In this document: in pieces, positions 33,226-45,556 of the stretch
How the letters are laid out: every line of letters starts with the position of its first letter
How positions within the stretch are numbered: the first letter of the stretch is position 1
Assembly (NCBI GenBank): GCA_905221605.1
Contig: CAJNDS010001502.1
Location: 642,501-706,500 of the forward strand
Direction: 5' to 3'
DNA: 64,000 bases
From: Symbiodinium natans
Lineage: Eukaryota > Sar > Dinophyceae > Suessiales > Symbiodiniaceae
Translations under genes and position numbers: made by a program
Notes under the pieces: generated by a model
Seen by the model: only the letters and a program-made list of their open reading frames with translations
What the model was told of the DNA's origin: nothing
The model's database searches: none

Positions 33226-35880
33226 GCGTGCCGGAAGGCTCGGGGCTGCCCCACGTTGGGGTGACAAGGTTTGCAGAAGTGTTCGGCTTTGGGGCGATTC
33301 GGGCTGTCCCAGCTGATGCTCATGATGCTCGGGCTTTGGGGGTGACAAGGTTTGCGCAAGTCTCGGCTGGTGCTCCTGATGCTCCGGAAGGCTCCGGGCT
33401 GTCCCAGCTGATGCTCATGATGCTCGGGCTTTGGGGGTGACAAGGTTTGCGCAAGTCTCGGCTGGTGCTCCTGATGCTCCGGAAGGCTCCGGGCTGTCCC
33501 AGCTGATGCTCATGATGCTCGGGCTTTGGGGGTGACTGCTCCGGAAGGCTCCGGGCTGTCCCAGCTGATGCTCATGATGCTCGGGCTTTGGGGGCGACAA
33601 GGTTTGCGCAAGTCTCGGCTGGTGCTCCTGATGCTCCGGAAGGCTCCGGGCTGTCCCAGCTGATGCTCATGATGCTCGGGCTTTGGGGGTTGACAAGGTT
33701 TGCTCAAGTCTCGGCTGGTGCTCCTCATGCTCCGGAAGGCTCCGGAAGGCTCCGGGCTGTCTCAGCTGATGCTCATGATGCTCGGGCTTTGGGGGTGACA
33801 AGGTTTGCGCAAGTCTCGGCTGGTGCTCCTGATGCTCCGGAAGGCTCCGGGCTGTCCCAGCTGATGCTCATGATGCTCGGGCTTTGGGGGTGACAAGGTT
33901 TGCGCAAGTCCCGGCCGGTGCTCCTGATGCTCCGGAAGGCTCCGGGCTGTCCCAGCTGATGCTCATGATGCTCGGGCTTTGGGGGTGACAAGGTTTGCGC
34001 AAGTCTCGGCTGGTGCTCCTGATGCTCCGGAAGGCTCCGGGCTGTCCCAGCTGATGCTCATGATGCTCGGGCTTTGGGTGACAAGGTTTGCGCAAATCTC
34101 GGCTGGTGCTCCTGATGCTCCGGGATGGTGGGGCTTTGGGGGTGACAAGGTTTGCGCAGGTCTCGGCTGGTGCTCCTGATGCTCCGGAAGGCTCCGGGCT
34201 GTCCCAGCTGATGCTCATGATGCTCGGGCTTTGGGGGTGACAAGGTTTGCGCAAGTCTCGGCTGGTGCTCCTGATGCTCCGGAAGGCTCGCCGGGCTGTC
34301 CCAGCTGATGCTCATGATGCTCGGGCTTTGGGGGTGACAAGGTTTGCGCAAGTCTCGGCTGGTGCTCCTGATGCTCCGGAAGGTCCCAGCTGATGCTCAT
34401 GATGCTCGGGCTTTGGGGGTGACAAGGTCTGCGCAAGTCTCGGCTGGTGCTCCTGATGCTCCGGAAGGCTCCGGGCTGTCCCAGCTGATGCTCATGATGC
34501 TCGGGCTTTGGGGGTGACAAGGTTTGCGCAAGTCTCGTCAAGTGCTCCTGATGAACCGGAAGGCTCCGGGCTGTCCCAGCTGATGCTCATGATGCTCGGG
34601 CTTTGGGGGTGACAAGGTTTGCGCAGGTCTCGGCTGGTGCTCCTGATGCTCCGGAAGGCTCCGGGCTGTCTCAGCTGATGCTCATGATGCTCGGGCTTTG
34701 GGGGTGATAAGGTTTGCGCAAGTCTCGGCTGGTGCTCCTGATGCTCCGGAAGGCTCCGGGCTGTCCCAGCTGACGCTCATGATGCTCGGGCTTTGGGGGT
34801 GATAAGGTTTGCGCAAGTCTCGGCTGGTGCTCCTGATGCTCCGGAAGGCTCCGGGCTGTCCCAGCTGATGCTCATGATGCTCGGGCTTTGTGGTGATAAG
34901 GTTTCTGCAAGTCTCGGCTGGTGCTCCTGATGCTCCGGAAGGCTCCGGGCTGTCCCAGTTGATGCTCATGATGCTCGAACTTTGGGGGTGACAAGGTTGT
35001 GCAAGTCTCGGCTGGTGCTCCTGATGCTCGGGCTGTCCCAGCTGATGCTCATGATGCTCGGGCTTTGGGGGTGACAAGGTTTGCGCAAGTCTCGGCTGAT
35101 GCTCCTGATGCTCCTGATGCTCCGGAAGGCTCCGGGCTGTCCCAGCTGATGCTCACAATGCTCGGGCTTTGGGGGTGACAAGGTTTGCGCAAGTCTCGGC
35201 TGGTGCTCCTGATGCTCCGGAAGGCTCCGGAAGACTCCGGGCTGTCTCAGCTGATGCTCATGATGCTCGGGCTTTGGGGGTGACAAGGTTTGCGCAAGTC
35301 TCGGCTGGTGCTCCTGATGCTCCGGAAGGCTCCGGGCTGTCTCAGCTGATGCTCATGATGCTCGGGCTTTGGGGGTGACAAGGTTTGCGCAAGTCTCGGC
35401 TGGTTTCTCCTGATGCTCCGGAAGGCTCCGGGCTGTCCCAGCTGATGCTCATGATGCTCGGGCCTTGGGGGTGACAAGGTTTGCGCAAGTCTCGGCTGAT
35501 GCTCCTGATGCTCCGGAAGGCTCCGGGCTGTCCCAGCTGCTCATGATGCTGGGGTTTTGGGGGTGACAAGGTTTGCGCAAGTCTCGGCTGGTGCTCCTGA
35601 TGGTCTGGAAGGCTCCGGGCTGTCCCAGCTGATGCTCATGATGCTCGGGCTTTGGGGGTGACAAGGTTTGCGCAAGTCTGGGCTGATGCTCCTATCCCGG
35701 CTTTGGGGGTGACAAGGTTTGCGCAAGTGGGCTGATGCTCCTGATGCTCGGGCTGTCCCAGCTGATGCTCATGATGCTCGGGCTTTGGGGGTGACAAGGC
35801 TTGCGCAAGTCTGGGCTGATGCTCCTGATGCTCTGGAAGGCTCCCGGCTGTCCCAGCTGATGCTCATGATGCTTGGGCTT
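33226..35880. repeat. 95-bp satellite, subfamily A
   Basis: Tandem units of exactly 95 bp measured between successive CATGATGCTCGGGCTTTGGG starts (for example 33321 and 33416). Each contains GTGACAAGGTTTGCGCAAGT and GGCTGTCCCAGCTGATGCTC. About 28 units, several with internal deletions or duplicated GGAAGGCTCC words. Since 95 is not a multiple of three, the three frames rotate from unit to unit, which explains the many 60-130-codon open frames on both strands. Confidence 0.97.
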
Positions 35881-38432
35881 TAGGGGTGAAAGGTTTGCGC
35901 AACTCGGCTGGTGCTCCTGATGCTCCGGAAGGCTCCGGGCTGACCCAGCTGATGCTCATGATGCTTGGGCTTTGGGTGTGACAAGTTCCGGCCTGACCCA
36001 GCTGATGCTCATGATGCCTGGACTTTGGGGGTGACAAGGTTTGCGCAAGTCTCGGCTGATGCTCCTGACGCTCCGGAAGGTTCCGGGCTGACCCAGCTGA
36101 TGCTCATGATGCTTGGGCTTTGGGTGTGACAAGTTCCGGGCTGACCCAGCTGATGCTCATGATGCTTGGGCTTTGGGGGTGACAAGGTTTGCGCAAGTCT
36201 CGGCTGATGCTCCTGACGCTCCGGAAGGTTCCGGGCTGACCCAGCTGATGCTCATGATGCTTGGGCTTTGGGTGTGACAAGTTCCGGCCTGACCCAGCTG
36301 ATGCTCATGATGCCTGGGCTTTGGGGGTGACAAGGTTTGCGCAAGTCTCGGCTGGTGCTCCTGATGCTCCGGAAGGCTCCGGGCTGTCCCAGCTGATGCT
36401 CATGATGCCTGGGCTTTGGGGGTGACAAGGTTTGCGCAAGTCTCGGCTGATGCTCCTGACGCTCCGGAAGGTTCCGGGCTGACCCAGCTGATGCTCATGA
36501 TGCTTGGGCTTTGGGTGTGACAAGTTCCGGGCTGACTAGCTGATGCTCATGATGCCTGGGCTTTGGGGGTGACAAGGTTTGCGCAAGTCTCGGCTGATGC
36601 TCCTGACGCTCCGGAAGGTTCCGGGCTGACCCAGCTGATGCTCATGATGCTTGGGCTTTGGGTGTGACAAGTTCCGGACTGACCCAGCTGATGCTCATGC
36701 TGCCTGGGCTTTGGGGGTGACAAGGTTTGCGCAAGTCTCGGCTGATGCTCCTGACGCTCCGGAAGGTTCCGGCTGACCCAGCTGATGCTCATGATGCTTG
36801 GGCTTTGGGTGTGACAAGTTCCGGGCTGACCCAGCTGATGCTCATGATGCTTGGGCTTTGGGGGTGACAAGGTTTGCGCAAGTCTCGGCTGATGCTCCTG
36901 ACGCTCCGGAAGGTTCCGGGCTGACCCAGCTGATGCTCATGATGCTTGGGCTTTGGTTGTGACAAGTTCCGGGCTGACCCAGCTGATGCTCATGATGGCT
37001 TTGGGGGTGACAAGGTTTGCGCAAGTCTCGGCTGATGCTCCTGACCTGACGCTCCGGAAGGTTCCGGGCTGACCCAGCTGATGCTCATGATGCTTGGGCT
37101 TTGGGTGTGACAAGTTCCGGCCTGACCCAGCTGATGCTCATGATGCCTGGGCTTTGGGGGTGACAAGGTTTGCGCAGGTCTCGGCTGATGGTTCCGGGCT
37201 GACCCAGCTGATGCTCATGATGCTTGGGCTTTGGGTGTGACAAGTTCCGGGCTGACCCAGCTGATGCTCATGATGCCTGGGCTTTGGGGGTGACAAGGTT
37301 TGCGCAAGTCTCGGCTGATGCTCCTGACGCTCCGGAAGGTTCCGGGCTGACCCAGCTGATGCTCATGATGCTTGGGCTTTGGGTGTGACAAGTTCCGGGC
37401 TGACCCAGCTGATGCTTATGATGCCTGGGCTTTGGGGCTGACAAGGTTTGCGCAGGTCTCGGCTGGTGCTCCTAATGCTCCGGAAGGCTCCGGGCTGACC
37501 CAGCTGATGCTCATGATGCCTGAGCTTTGGGTGTTGACAAGTTCCGGGCTGACCCAGCTGATGCTCATGATGCCTGGGCTTTGGGGGTGACAAGGTTTGC
37601 GCAGATCTCGGCTGGTGCTCCTGACGCTCCGGAAGGCTCCGGGCTGACCCAGCTGATGCTCATGGTGCTTGGGCTTTGGGTGTGACAAGTTCCGGGCTGA
37701 CCCAGCTGATGCTCATGATGCCTGGGCTTTGGGGGTGACAAAGTTTGCGCAAGTCTCGGCTGATGCTCCTGACGCTCCGGAAGGTTCCGGGCTGACCCAG
37801 CTGATGCTCATGATGCTTGGGCTTTGGTTGTGACAAGTTCCGGGCTGACCCAGCTGATGCTCATGATGGCTTTGGGGGTGACAAGGTTTGCGCAAGTCTC
37901 GGCTGATGCTCCTGACCTGACGCTCCGGAAGGTTCCTGGCTGACCCAGCTGACGCTCATGATGCTTGGGCTTTGGGTGTGACAAGTTCCGGGCTGACCCA
38001 GCTGATGCTCATGATGCCTGGGCGTTGGGGGTGACCAGGTTTGCGCCGGTCTCGGCTGATGCTCCTGACGCTCCGGAAGGCTCCGGGCTGACCCAGCTGA
38101 TGCTCATGATGCCTGGGCTTTGGGTGTGACAAGTTCCGGGCTGACCCAGCTGATGCTCATGATGCCTGGGCTTTGGCGGTGACAAGGTTTGCGCAAGTCT
38201 CGGCTGATGCTCCTGACGCTCCGGAAGGTTCCGGGCTGACCCAGCTGATGCTCATGATGCTCGGGCTTTGGGGGGGTGACAAGGTTTGCGCAAGTCTCGC
38301 CAGTCTCGGCTGATGCCCTGGGGATGCTCCGGAAGGCTCCGGGCTGTCCCAGCTGATGCTCATGATGCTCGGGCTTTGGGACTCCTGATGCTCCAAAAGG
38401 TTCCGGGCTGTCCCAGCTGATGCTCATACCAA
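35880..38432. repeat. Satellite subfamily B with 148-bp higher-order unit
   Basis: From about 35.9 kb the unit switches to GGCTGACCCAGCTGATGCTC with ATGCTTGGGC or ATGCCTGGGC. Spacing then alternates 95, 53, 95, 53 bp (starts 36005, 36100, 36153, 36248, 36301), a 148-bp higher-order repeat. The 53-bp half lacks the GTTTGCGCAAGTCTCGG portion and has GTGACAAGTTCCGG instead. The last two units (38230-38430) revert to subfamily A text. Confidence 0.95.
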
Positions 38433-38539
38433 CCCGCCTCCCAGAAGCACCCGTGCCGATCGGCACCAGACCGCTCACGGCAGAGTTGTTGGAAGCGAAG
38501 CGTAAGGATCATCAAGCAAGCCCGAGGCAACGATCATGA

Positions 38540-38770
38540 CTCGTGCAGGCCATTTTTGCACGGATCTAGCTGCTTGTCGCCCGGTCTCCAGGCCAGGGTC
38601 TGGGCGGTTTGGCCCCCGAATCGGATCTGGGCTTCCAGTTTCTCGTGGCAATAGGGGCGTGAAGCCTTTGTAAAGACTGCAGAGGCTTCCGGGCTTCCCC
38701 ATAGGTTCAAGTTAAGGCCAGAAGGTGAGGGAGGCGGATTGAAATGAACGTACCCGCTGGTTCGTAATCG
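38540..38770 (-). CDS. Unassigned candidate exon
   Basis: Minus-strand stretch with protein character just beyond the satellite: GYVHFNPPPSPSGLNLNLWG, then SPEASAVFTKASRPYCHEKL, then EAQIRFGGQTAQTLAW. About 70 codons open. If coding, the satellite would be a downstream intron or 3' flank of this gene. Not recognised. Confidence 0.35.
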
Positions 38771-39115
38771 GGGCGCGCTACTTCTTCGACATGCTATCGC
38801 CGTGGATACGAGTACCTGAAACAAAGATCATGCAATACCCATCTCAGTGCCTGCTCCCACTCGCCCGGTGGAAGCGGCATCCACTTGCCCAGCTTCCCAT
38901 CGAAGAAGGGCTCAAGCCTGATGCACAGCGCAGGATACTGTCAATACCCCGAGGTACAGATAGGATTATGATCACAACATATCACAACATGTTTGTTCAT
39001 GATACCCTTCCACATCCGGACAACTCAAGACATGCAGGTCCACGCAAGCAAACACTGCGACACAATGAGGGCGTCCAAAGTGCGCCAATATGCATCGCGC
39101 TCAGCTTCTGCACAG

Positions 39116-39616
39116 CTATTGTATGGCACGGATGCTGAAACTGCGCCGAACACTTGAACGTATCTTGTGCACATCGAGCATATGGCAGGCAAGGCTCACA
39201 CACTCCATCTTCAAACAGTTAAGGCTTCCGGGATTGAAAGGTGCAGCACGTGTGAGGTTATAAAGCCGGGTGCACGCTTTGGCGAAACGATCAGTTGCAG
39301 GCCTCATCTTCAGGCAATCGTAGAGGCGCTGTTCCGATGCATGCCACCGCCGATAGTCTGCGATGCGCAGGAAGCACCGAACACACAGTCTGTAACTGCC
39401 CACATCGGCTGCACAAAAGTGACTGCACCAAATCAGCGACATCGCTCTACCGACATATCCCGGAAGGTCGGTGATCAGCTTGGTGATGCTGGTTCCGAAT
39501 ATTCCGACCACTTGCTTTTGGCTCTTGATCCCAAGATGTGGCAAGCAAACCAACGCCCCGCACAAAGCCAGAATTCCTCCTGAGGGAGGGCGCCTGGCAT
39601 TGCTTGCCCATAGCAC
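39116..39616 (-). CDS. Hypothetical ORF of 166 codons
   Basis: Minus-strand frame open for 166 codons. The first half is hydrophobic (GGILALCGALVCLPHLGI, then VVGIFGTSITKLITDLPGYV) and could form one or two membrane segments. The second half is basic and cysteine-rich (DVGSYRLCVRCFLRIADYRR). An opposite-strand frame of 138 codons overlaps it. No family recognised; it may be a chance frame. Confidence 0.3.
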   Translation of the reverse strand: MLWASNARRPPSGGILALCGALVCLPHLGIKSQKQVVGIFGTSITKLITDLPGYVGRAMSLIWCSHFCAADVGSYRLCVRCFLRIADYRRWHASEQRLYDCLKMRPATDRFAKACTRLYNLTRAAPFNPGSLNCLKMECVSLACHMLDVHKIRSSVRRSFSIRAIQ

Positions 39617-40899
39617 TCCATGGCATGGACCACCGCAGCCACAGAAGGCAGGTAACCTAGGCTAAGCAACAAGTTGTTTGCAGGTTGAGTGCTGAACGCT
39701 GAGAACTTTAGACGAACGCTGAGAACTTTAGACGCGCAGAGCTCAGCCAACTACAAGTGGCATGCCTCTAAAACTCTGATTGAAGAGTGCATACTGATGC
39801 CAACTGTGTCGCATCGCAGGAAGTCATCCACTTTTTGCGCCAGATCCTGCTTCTGTACAGGAAAGCCTTTTCTAAAGCCAGCCTGCCTTTTCTAAAGCCT
39901 GTGGGGGCAAGAAAACACTTGACCTCGAAATGCCAAACTGCAAAAAAGGGCACGTCCCTAACAGCTGCCTCAACATGTTCACATTACTAGGGGCTTCGGC
40001 GTGGGTTCGTCAGATGAGGGGATGCAGCTGATGATCCCGATGCTGGCTTTCCCCCAAGAAGCCCACGTGGGCCCCCGGTTCCCAAGGCCTCACCCTCGCG
40101 AAGGGCGCGCAGGGCCATGAGGCGCTTCGCTAGCTCCTCGACCTCGGCCTCTGCCAAAGCCCCCATCTCTTAATCTACGGCTTCTGGCCTGTTTCGATGA
40201 GTTTGCGCTTGGGATACTTCTCTGGGAACTCTCAGGGGCAAGGGCAAATTGCCTTAGAGGGTCATGTAGGATTCCTCGTTTGGGACTGGGACATTCACAA
40301 GGACTCTTCGAGGAGCCCTTCCCCTGAATCTCGCACCTGGTCCACAATGTTGAGCTCCGTGCAGCCCCTGAGGTAAATCATGTCAGTGGCAGAATTTCAG
40401 AGAAGAAAGAAAAAAGGATAAGCTTGTAGCCTCAAAGTTTTCATGGTCTCATGCACTGGCTGCAAGAAGAGAGTTCTCAGGTTCGTGTCTCACTAAAGGC
40501 TTTCGGAGATGATGCGGCACGCACTTCATTCCGAGCATCATCTTGGGCTGCTGATTCTTCAACAGCTGCCACATCTTCCATGCCGCACTCTGGCTGGCAA
40601 CTGCGAAGTCGCGGTCCTGAGGATCAAGATGGCAGAGGGAAGAGTGGCCTGACTCGGGATGGGGCAATAAGGCACCTGTATTCCCTTGCAAGTGTATTCT
40701 GGGGGATTAGATGGTACATGTTTCCCCCCCTTCCCTACTAACCAACTGCAGGACTTCTTGTTCCTGAGCCTCACAACGACCTGCCGGATCGAAGTCTCAG
40801 TCCTGCGATGACTCCTTCTAACCTGCGGCTGCCTACACCAGTTACCACTTTTCACCGGTTCAAGACGCATCCTCGAAGGCGAAAGATGACATTGCAAAG

Positions 40900-41188
40900 C
40901 TCGGGCCGACTATAGCTCGCCTCCTCCTTCATCTGATCCAGATCTTCCTTCAGCCCCTCGTAGCCCGCGAAGTCTTTCGCACTCGTCGCTTTCGTAGCGC
41001 ACGTCAGAGCTCGCCCTAAGCCTTGGCCGCCGTAACATGCCGCAAACAGAAACCACAACAGGCCAACAGGCACTTGGGACCATCCGCCCAGCCGGTTGCC
41101 AGTCCATGGGTTTCGCACCCTTGCAAATGCCAAGAGGCGCCTAGGGAAGACTTCGTGTAGCTTCTGGGCAAGCTCGCGATAGGCCTGT
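40900..41188 (-). CDS. Unassigned exon with a membrane-like segment
   Basis: After a CTCACAG acceptor the minus strand reads AYRELAQKLHEVFPRRLLAF, then ARVRNPWTGNRLGGWSQVPV, then GLLWFLFAACYGGQGLGRAL, then ATSAKDFAGYEGLKEDLDQM, about 90 codons, to a plausible GAG|GC donor near 40925. The middle is a hydrophobic stretch of about 17 residues flanked by Arg and Trp, suggesting one membrane helix; the end is an acidic helix. This is the most convincing unassigned exon between the satellite and the large ORF. Family not recognised. Confidence 0.45.
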
Positions 41189-41415
41189 GAGGACTTCGGC
41201 CGATTCCGACTCTCACCTCAGATGCTCTAGGGTCCCAAGTATGGTCCCTTAATTTGGCACTATACATACGAAGGGCCCCAAATCGGATCCCCAGAAACAA
41301 GGGTAAGGGACCTCAAAGCCTAGGCACACTTCTTCGCAATCTCGATGCAGCTCTTGCCTTAGGCGCAAGTCGCAGCAACCGGAGAAGTCCACCATCGAAG
41401 CTCGCTTTGCGTTTT

Positions 41416-41512
41416 CAGGGTTTGGGGTTTAGGGTTTAGGGTTTCGGGTTTAGGGTTTAGGGTTTAGGGGTTTGGGCCAACGGTTTGGGGTTTAGGGATT
41501 TAGGGGTTAGGG
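41416..41512. repeat. Degenerate TTTAGGG array
   Basis: TTTAGGG units mixed with TTTCGGG, TTTGGGG and GATTTAGGGG variants. Confidence 0.9.
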
Positions 41513-41627
41513 CCATGCCACCGATCTTTCCCACCGCGGCCAGGCCGATCCACGCCTCAGGCGGATCTCCCGTGGTCCAAGCCTGCAGGTGCAAGGGTCG
41601 ATGGGCAAATGGTGGTTTCCGAAACTG

Positions 41628-41696
41628 GGGGTTCCTCATTGGGGTCCTTATTATAAGGGAATTCTACTATTTAGGGGCCTGTTTTTAAGGCTGACT
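41628..41696. repeat. Dispersed element, inverted copy
   Basis: Reads GGGGTCCTTATTATAAGGGA, then ATTCTACTATTTAGGGGCC. This is the reverse-complement style of the 2287-2365 family (AAATAGTAG followed by GATTCCCT). Confidence 0.5.
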
Positions 41697-42640
41697 CAAA
41701 GCCAAAGACCACTTGAGGTGCAGAAACAGCACGTTGAATTTACTCAAACCGACACTCGGCAAAGAAGCTGCCTTGTGCACCAACTCGATGGCCTTTTGAA
41801 GCAAGGCAAGCTCCTGAAAGTGGCATCCACAATCGCACTCACGAGCACAGACGTCGAAGCCGGGAACGAATTCAGGCAAAACAGCCCAAAGCATATTGCC
41901 CTTTTGCATTCAACAACGGCTGTCCTGATCGCCCAGACTTTCTTGAGACCACTTCCTGAGAAGTGGCCCCAGCAGCCTCCCGAGGAATGGATGGCACATG
42001 CAGCCTCTGGAGCCAGCGAGCGCGCCTGGCCAATCTGCGCCGGCCTGTTGAGTGGAGTCCTTCCACAAGCCTGCATCGGAAAGAAAAAAAGAATTCCGCC
42101 TACAGCACTCTATCATCGCCTGCTACTCCCAGCGTGCGGGGTGTGGGCCTCGCCCTCTGCGACGAAAGCTCCACACCCTCGAGCATCGCGGCCTGAACCG
42201 GTAAAGCCGGGTAAAACCGAAAACGCTCCAGGCACAGCTGTCACCACAAAGCAAGCTAGCATGGTTCCCTGTAGTGTTCCTGTCCTCGAAACCAGGACTG
42301 TGTGCATGGCACTTCTGCGAAATACGCAACAACAGTTTTCTTTCAGGGCGGGTTCCTTGATGCTTCATCCCCTCAAGCCCAACTTCCACATTGCAACTGG
42401 CCTTGCTCAGCCAACTTTCTGCGTCGGAACCCTGCAGAAGCGGTGTAATGAACCGTAATGAGCCAGAATGAACTGATGTGAGCTGTCATGAGCCAGCGTT
42501 GATCTGCACATGGCGGCCTTCAAGCTTTCCGGTAGCGACGAGAGCAGCTCTTCCGTCAGCAGACGTCCCCAAGCAACCTTGGCCTTCGACGCGCCGTGTG
42601 CCAACGCCAGGTCACGGAGTTCAGAATGACTGTTCAGGAT
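41690..42640 (-). CDS. Unassigned multi-exon coding region
   Basis: Minus-strand blocks near 42640-42500 (SELRDLALAHGASKAKVAWG, then RLLTEELLSSLPESLKAAMC) and 41850-41690 (FQELALLQKAIELVHKAASL, then NVLFLHLKWSLAL, to a stop) look like helical protein. A third block, 42760-42690 (ELGPDTPLLLVKDLQQLSSS), may precede them. The intervening sequence would be intronic. A plus-strand frame of 289 codons (41589-42458) overlaps but has poor protein character. Family not recognised. Confidence 0.35.
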
Positions 42641-43429
42641 TACATCGAGAAGGCAAACCAGGCCTCGGAGAACCGAAGTTTGGTCCACAGCTGCTCGACA
42701 GCTGCTGCAAGTCCTTCACAAGCAGCAAGGGTGTGTCCGGCCCGAGCTCAGCCCATGTGCCACGCGTGTAGTACTGCGCAGCCCATGTTCGACAACAGAC
42801 ACGTCTGTCACATGTTTTCGGCGGCATTCATACCTCGTGGCAAAGCACCGTGCAGGTCTGCCTAAGGAATGTCCCCACGACCAGAACGCAGAACACCCGA
42901 AAGGGAGACCTCAAGAGTGAAACGATGAAAAGGGCCTTGGTGTGCCAGGCGAGACAGCTGGGAGGTCGATGCGTCGCTCAAAACCTGGTCATGTTCGGGC
43001 ACGTAAGGGCCTAGAATGGCAGGCAAACCTCTCATATCCTGTCCCGGGCCTGCAAGGACTTCACCACGAACCTGAATCAACCGAGCCAATGCTGGTCTGG
43101 ACTTCTGGACTTCGCTTTTTGCCCAAGCTGCTGTTGAAGATCGGTGGCTGATTCACTCCGCTCTTTGCGGGCCATCGAAGCCTCGCAAGGAGACACGAGG
43201 GCAAGCATATTACAGCCGATTCATGCCGATTTCGTTCGTAGATGTCCGGAGCCTACAGGTCGTCATGAGACTCCTCCCTGCACATGCCACCGAGGAGCCA
43301 AGAGATGAGCAGCCTCCCCCAACCAACGGCAAAGTTGCTCGTCAGGAGCTTTCCTTAGTGCGACTGAGAAGTCTTCTTCGACATGCCTGCAGACCCGCAG
43401 ACCGCAAGAGGCAGAGAAAGAAGCTGCGT

Positions 43430-43640
43430 TGCACACCGCTCGAACAGAATGCCAGCCTGATCAGAAACCGGTAGTTGCCAACGGTGCTCTGTCCTTCAAT
43501 CTTCGCGTAGCGCGCAGTCCAGCCAGTACCATCTCCCTCCACTACCTCCTGAAACACGCAGGCGGACAGCTTGCTCGAAAGCTTTCGGCAGGCTCGGGCA
43601 AGATTGTAATTGGGCGATGCACGATGTTCGCAGTCCCACA
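43430..43640 (-). CDS. Unassigned candidate exon
   Basis: Minus-strand block reading NLARACRKLSSKLSACVFQE, then VVEGDGTGWTARYAKIEGQS, then TVGNYRFLIR, open over about 70 codons. The GDGTGWTARY and YRFLIR texts suggest a beta-rich fold, but I cannot assign a family. A further segment near 43890-43790 (FKAGLVAAIQAVIVHTT) may be another exon. Confidence 0.35.
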
Positions 43641-44699
43641 CGTCCAGTTCCGTCCTCCTCGATGGTGGCGCTGTCCGCTGGCACAGCCACGGCCTGGTCA
43701 GCAACAGTTAAACCAATGACTCATGAACTCGGCTACACCTCAAAGATTCCTGACATGTTCTCATGCCTCAAAGCCCCTGCTGACAAGTTAGCAATCCGGA
43801 GGCTTCGTGGTGTGTACAATGACGGCCTGGATTGCCGCCACAAGTCCCGCTTTAAACTTCGGTTCGGAGCTTCCCTCGGCAGCAGGTCTTGGATGATCCA
43901 AACATGTCACAAGTGAAAGCTTCCGGAAATCTCTCTCTGACCATGAAATGGCAATCGGCACGGCGCTTTGCCTCACCATCATGTCTACAATGCTACCAGA
44001 ACTTTCAACAAAGACTGGCTGTTCTCTGCCCGACGCACGCTCCACCAGGTCGCCTTGTCTCGCTTGGAAGACTCCTGCGTCAGCTCCTCCGAATGCAGCC
44101 CCATGCGTGCTCTCATCAGGTCTACGAGCTGTGAAACCAGCTTCACTCCAAGCGCCTCAACTTCAACGGTACTTCAACCCATGTCCAAGAGCACATGGCT
44201 GCCGGGGCGGAAGTGCCCGCTCCTTGGCCATGGCAAGGAGCACGGCTGCTTTCCGAGATAGCGCCAGCTCCTGCATATCTACAGAATGTAGAGCAGCTTC
44301 CCCCAAGCACCGTCACCCTCCCCTCCACGCCACCCTCTGCAAATGCCTACCGTGACACTGCAATCTCCTCCGTCTCAGTGGCAGACACCTTGAATCAGAA
44401 CTTAATTTGAAAGCCCACTCTGCCCTACATACAGACGTTCATCCATTGTCATTGTATGTCCTATCCTGTTACGCCACGGCACGGCCTCCACACCCAGGAT
44501 CGAATCCGTGGCTGTGGCCTCCTGCGGGTTACGTGCCCGTGGTGTTTGTCGCGATTAACCCAGGTTTAGGGCTGGGCTTCGCCACAAACGGCTACAAAAT
44601 GACCTTCGGTGGACTCAGCGAGGGCACGCAGCATGACCGCCTGCCTCGCAGTCGTCATCTAGCAAGGAGGGAGTGACCTGCCCAGAGGGTTTACGAAAA

Positions 44700-44790
44700 T
44701 AAGGGCCCTAATATAGACCTCCAAATTGTACGATCCTCTGAACATAAGGGCCCCAATCATAAGGTACCCCAAATATCTTAAACCCACAAA
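44700..44790. repeat. Dispersed element relative
   Basis: AATAAGGGCCCTAATATAGA then CATAAGGGCCCCAATCATAA and GGTACCCCAAATA. Same word set as the other AGGATTCCCT/GGACCC elements but more diverged. Confidence 0.4.
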
Positions 44791-45556
44791 TGAGTCCGGA
44801 GAGCAAAACATCGGAAACATCCAGAGCGACATGCGGTTGTGCATCGGTTCTGTCTGCACTTGCCATTTTTGGAAGAGCAATGAAGCTACCGTCAAAAAAT
44901 CCAGCTCGACGGTTGAGCCGCGCCTTCGCCAAAACCACGGAATTGTCGACCACCTTGCGGATATCCTGCTGAGAAGTTGAGGGCTTAAGCTTTAGGGTTT
45001 AGGGTTTGATCAATCTTCAGAATGAGTGAATCTTTGCTGGAAACGAGCATGCCCAACCGTATCACAACAGGAGATCTTCTGGAAGCTTTGATTTCCACTT
45101 CTCCACCCGCTAACCCAGTCCGGACGCTGCTCGAGTGGGGCAGGCAGTGCAGCCGAAGCCACTGCATGCCTCGCAGAGTATAGATGAGTATAGGGTTTAG
45201 GGTTTCGACTCTCACACTGGCACACAACCGGCAAGGCATTTTGCTCTGCTTCCTCTCCTGACTGTACATCTGAGGAAACTGCCACTTCAGTCACTGCAGA
45301 ACTCAGCTCTGCATGAGAAAAGAGCGGCGCAATCTCTCAAGATAATCATCATCCAAGGATTTGCCGATTCTGCATTGTCGGCTCCCCGTCGAAGGTACTG
45401 GCGACCATGAGTGCGTGGATTACGTGCTCTGGCGGGACCCCTAGCTGCCCTCTAGCTGCTAGCCCAAGCCTGTTGGAATCCGTTGCAGCTACATGATGCC
45501 CCCCCTTAAGCATGGAAGCCTCGTTGAAACAATCACAGGAGCGTGGGACAAGAAAG

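Noticed and set aside
33226-38432. CRISPR-like array
   Set aside because: Units are contiguous tandem monomers with no unique spacers, in a eukaryotic context.
33154-38478. Dozens of 60-137-codon frames on both strands in the satellite
   Set aside because: They follow the 95-bp period, shift frame every unit and break at each unit variant; they are repeat artefacts.
41589-42458. 289-codon plus-strand frame
   Set aside because: Composition is not protein-like and overlapping minus-strand segments are more convincing; kept only as an alternative.
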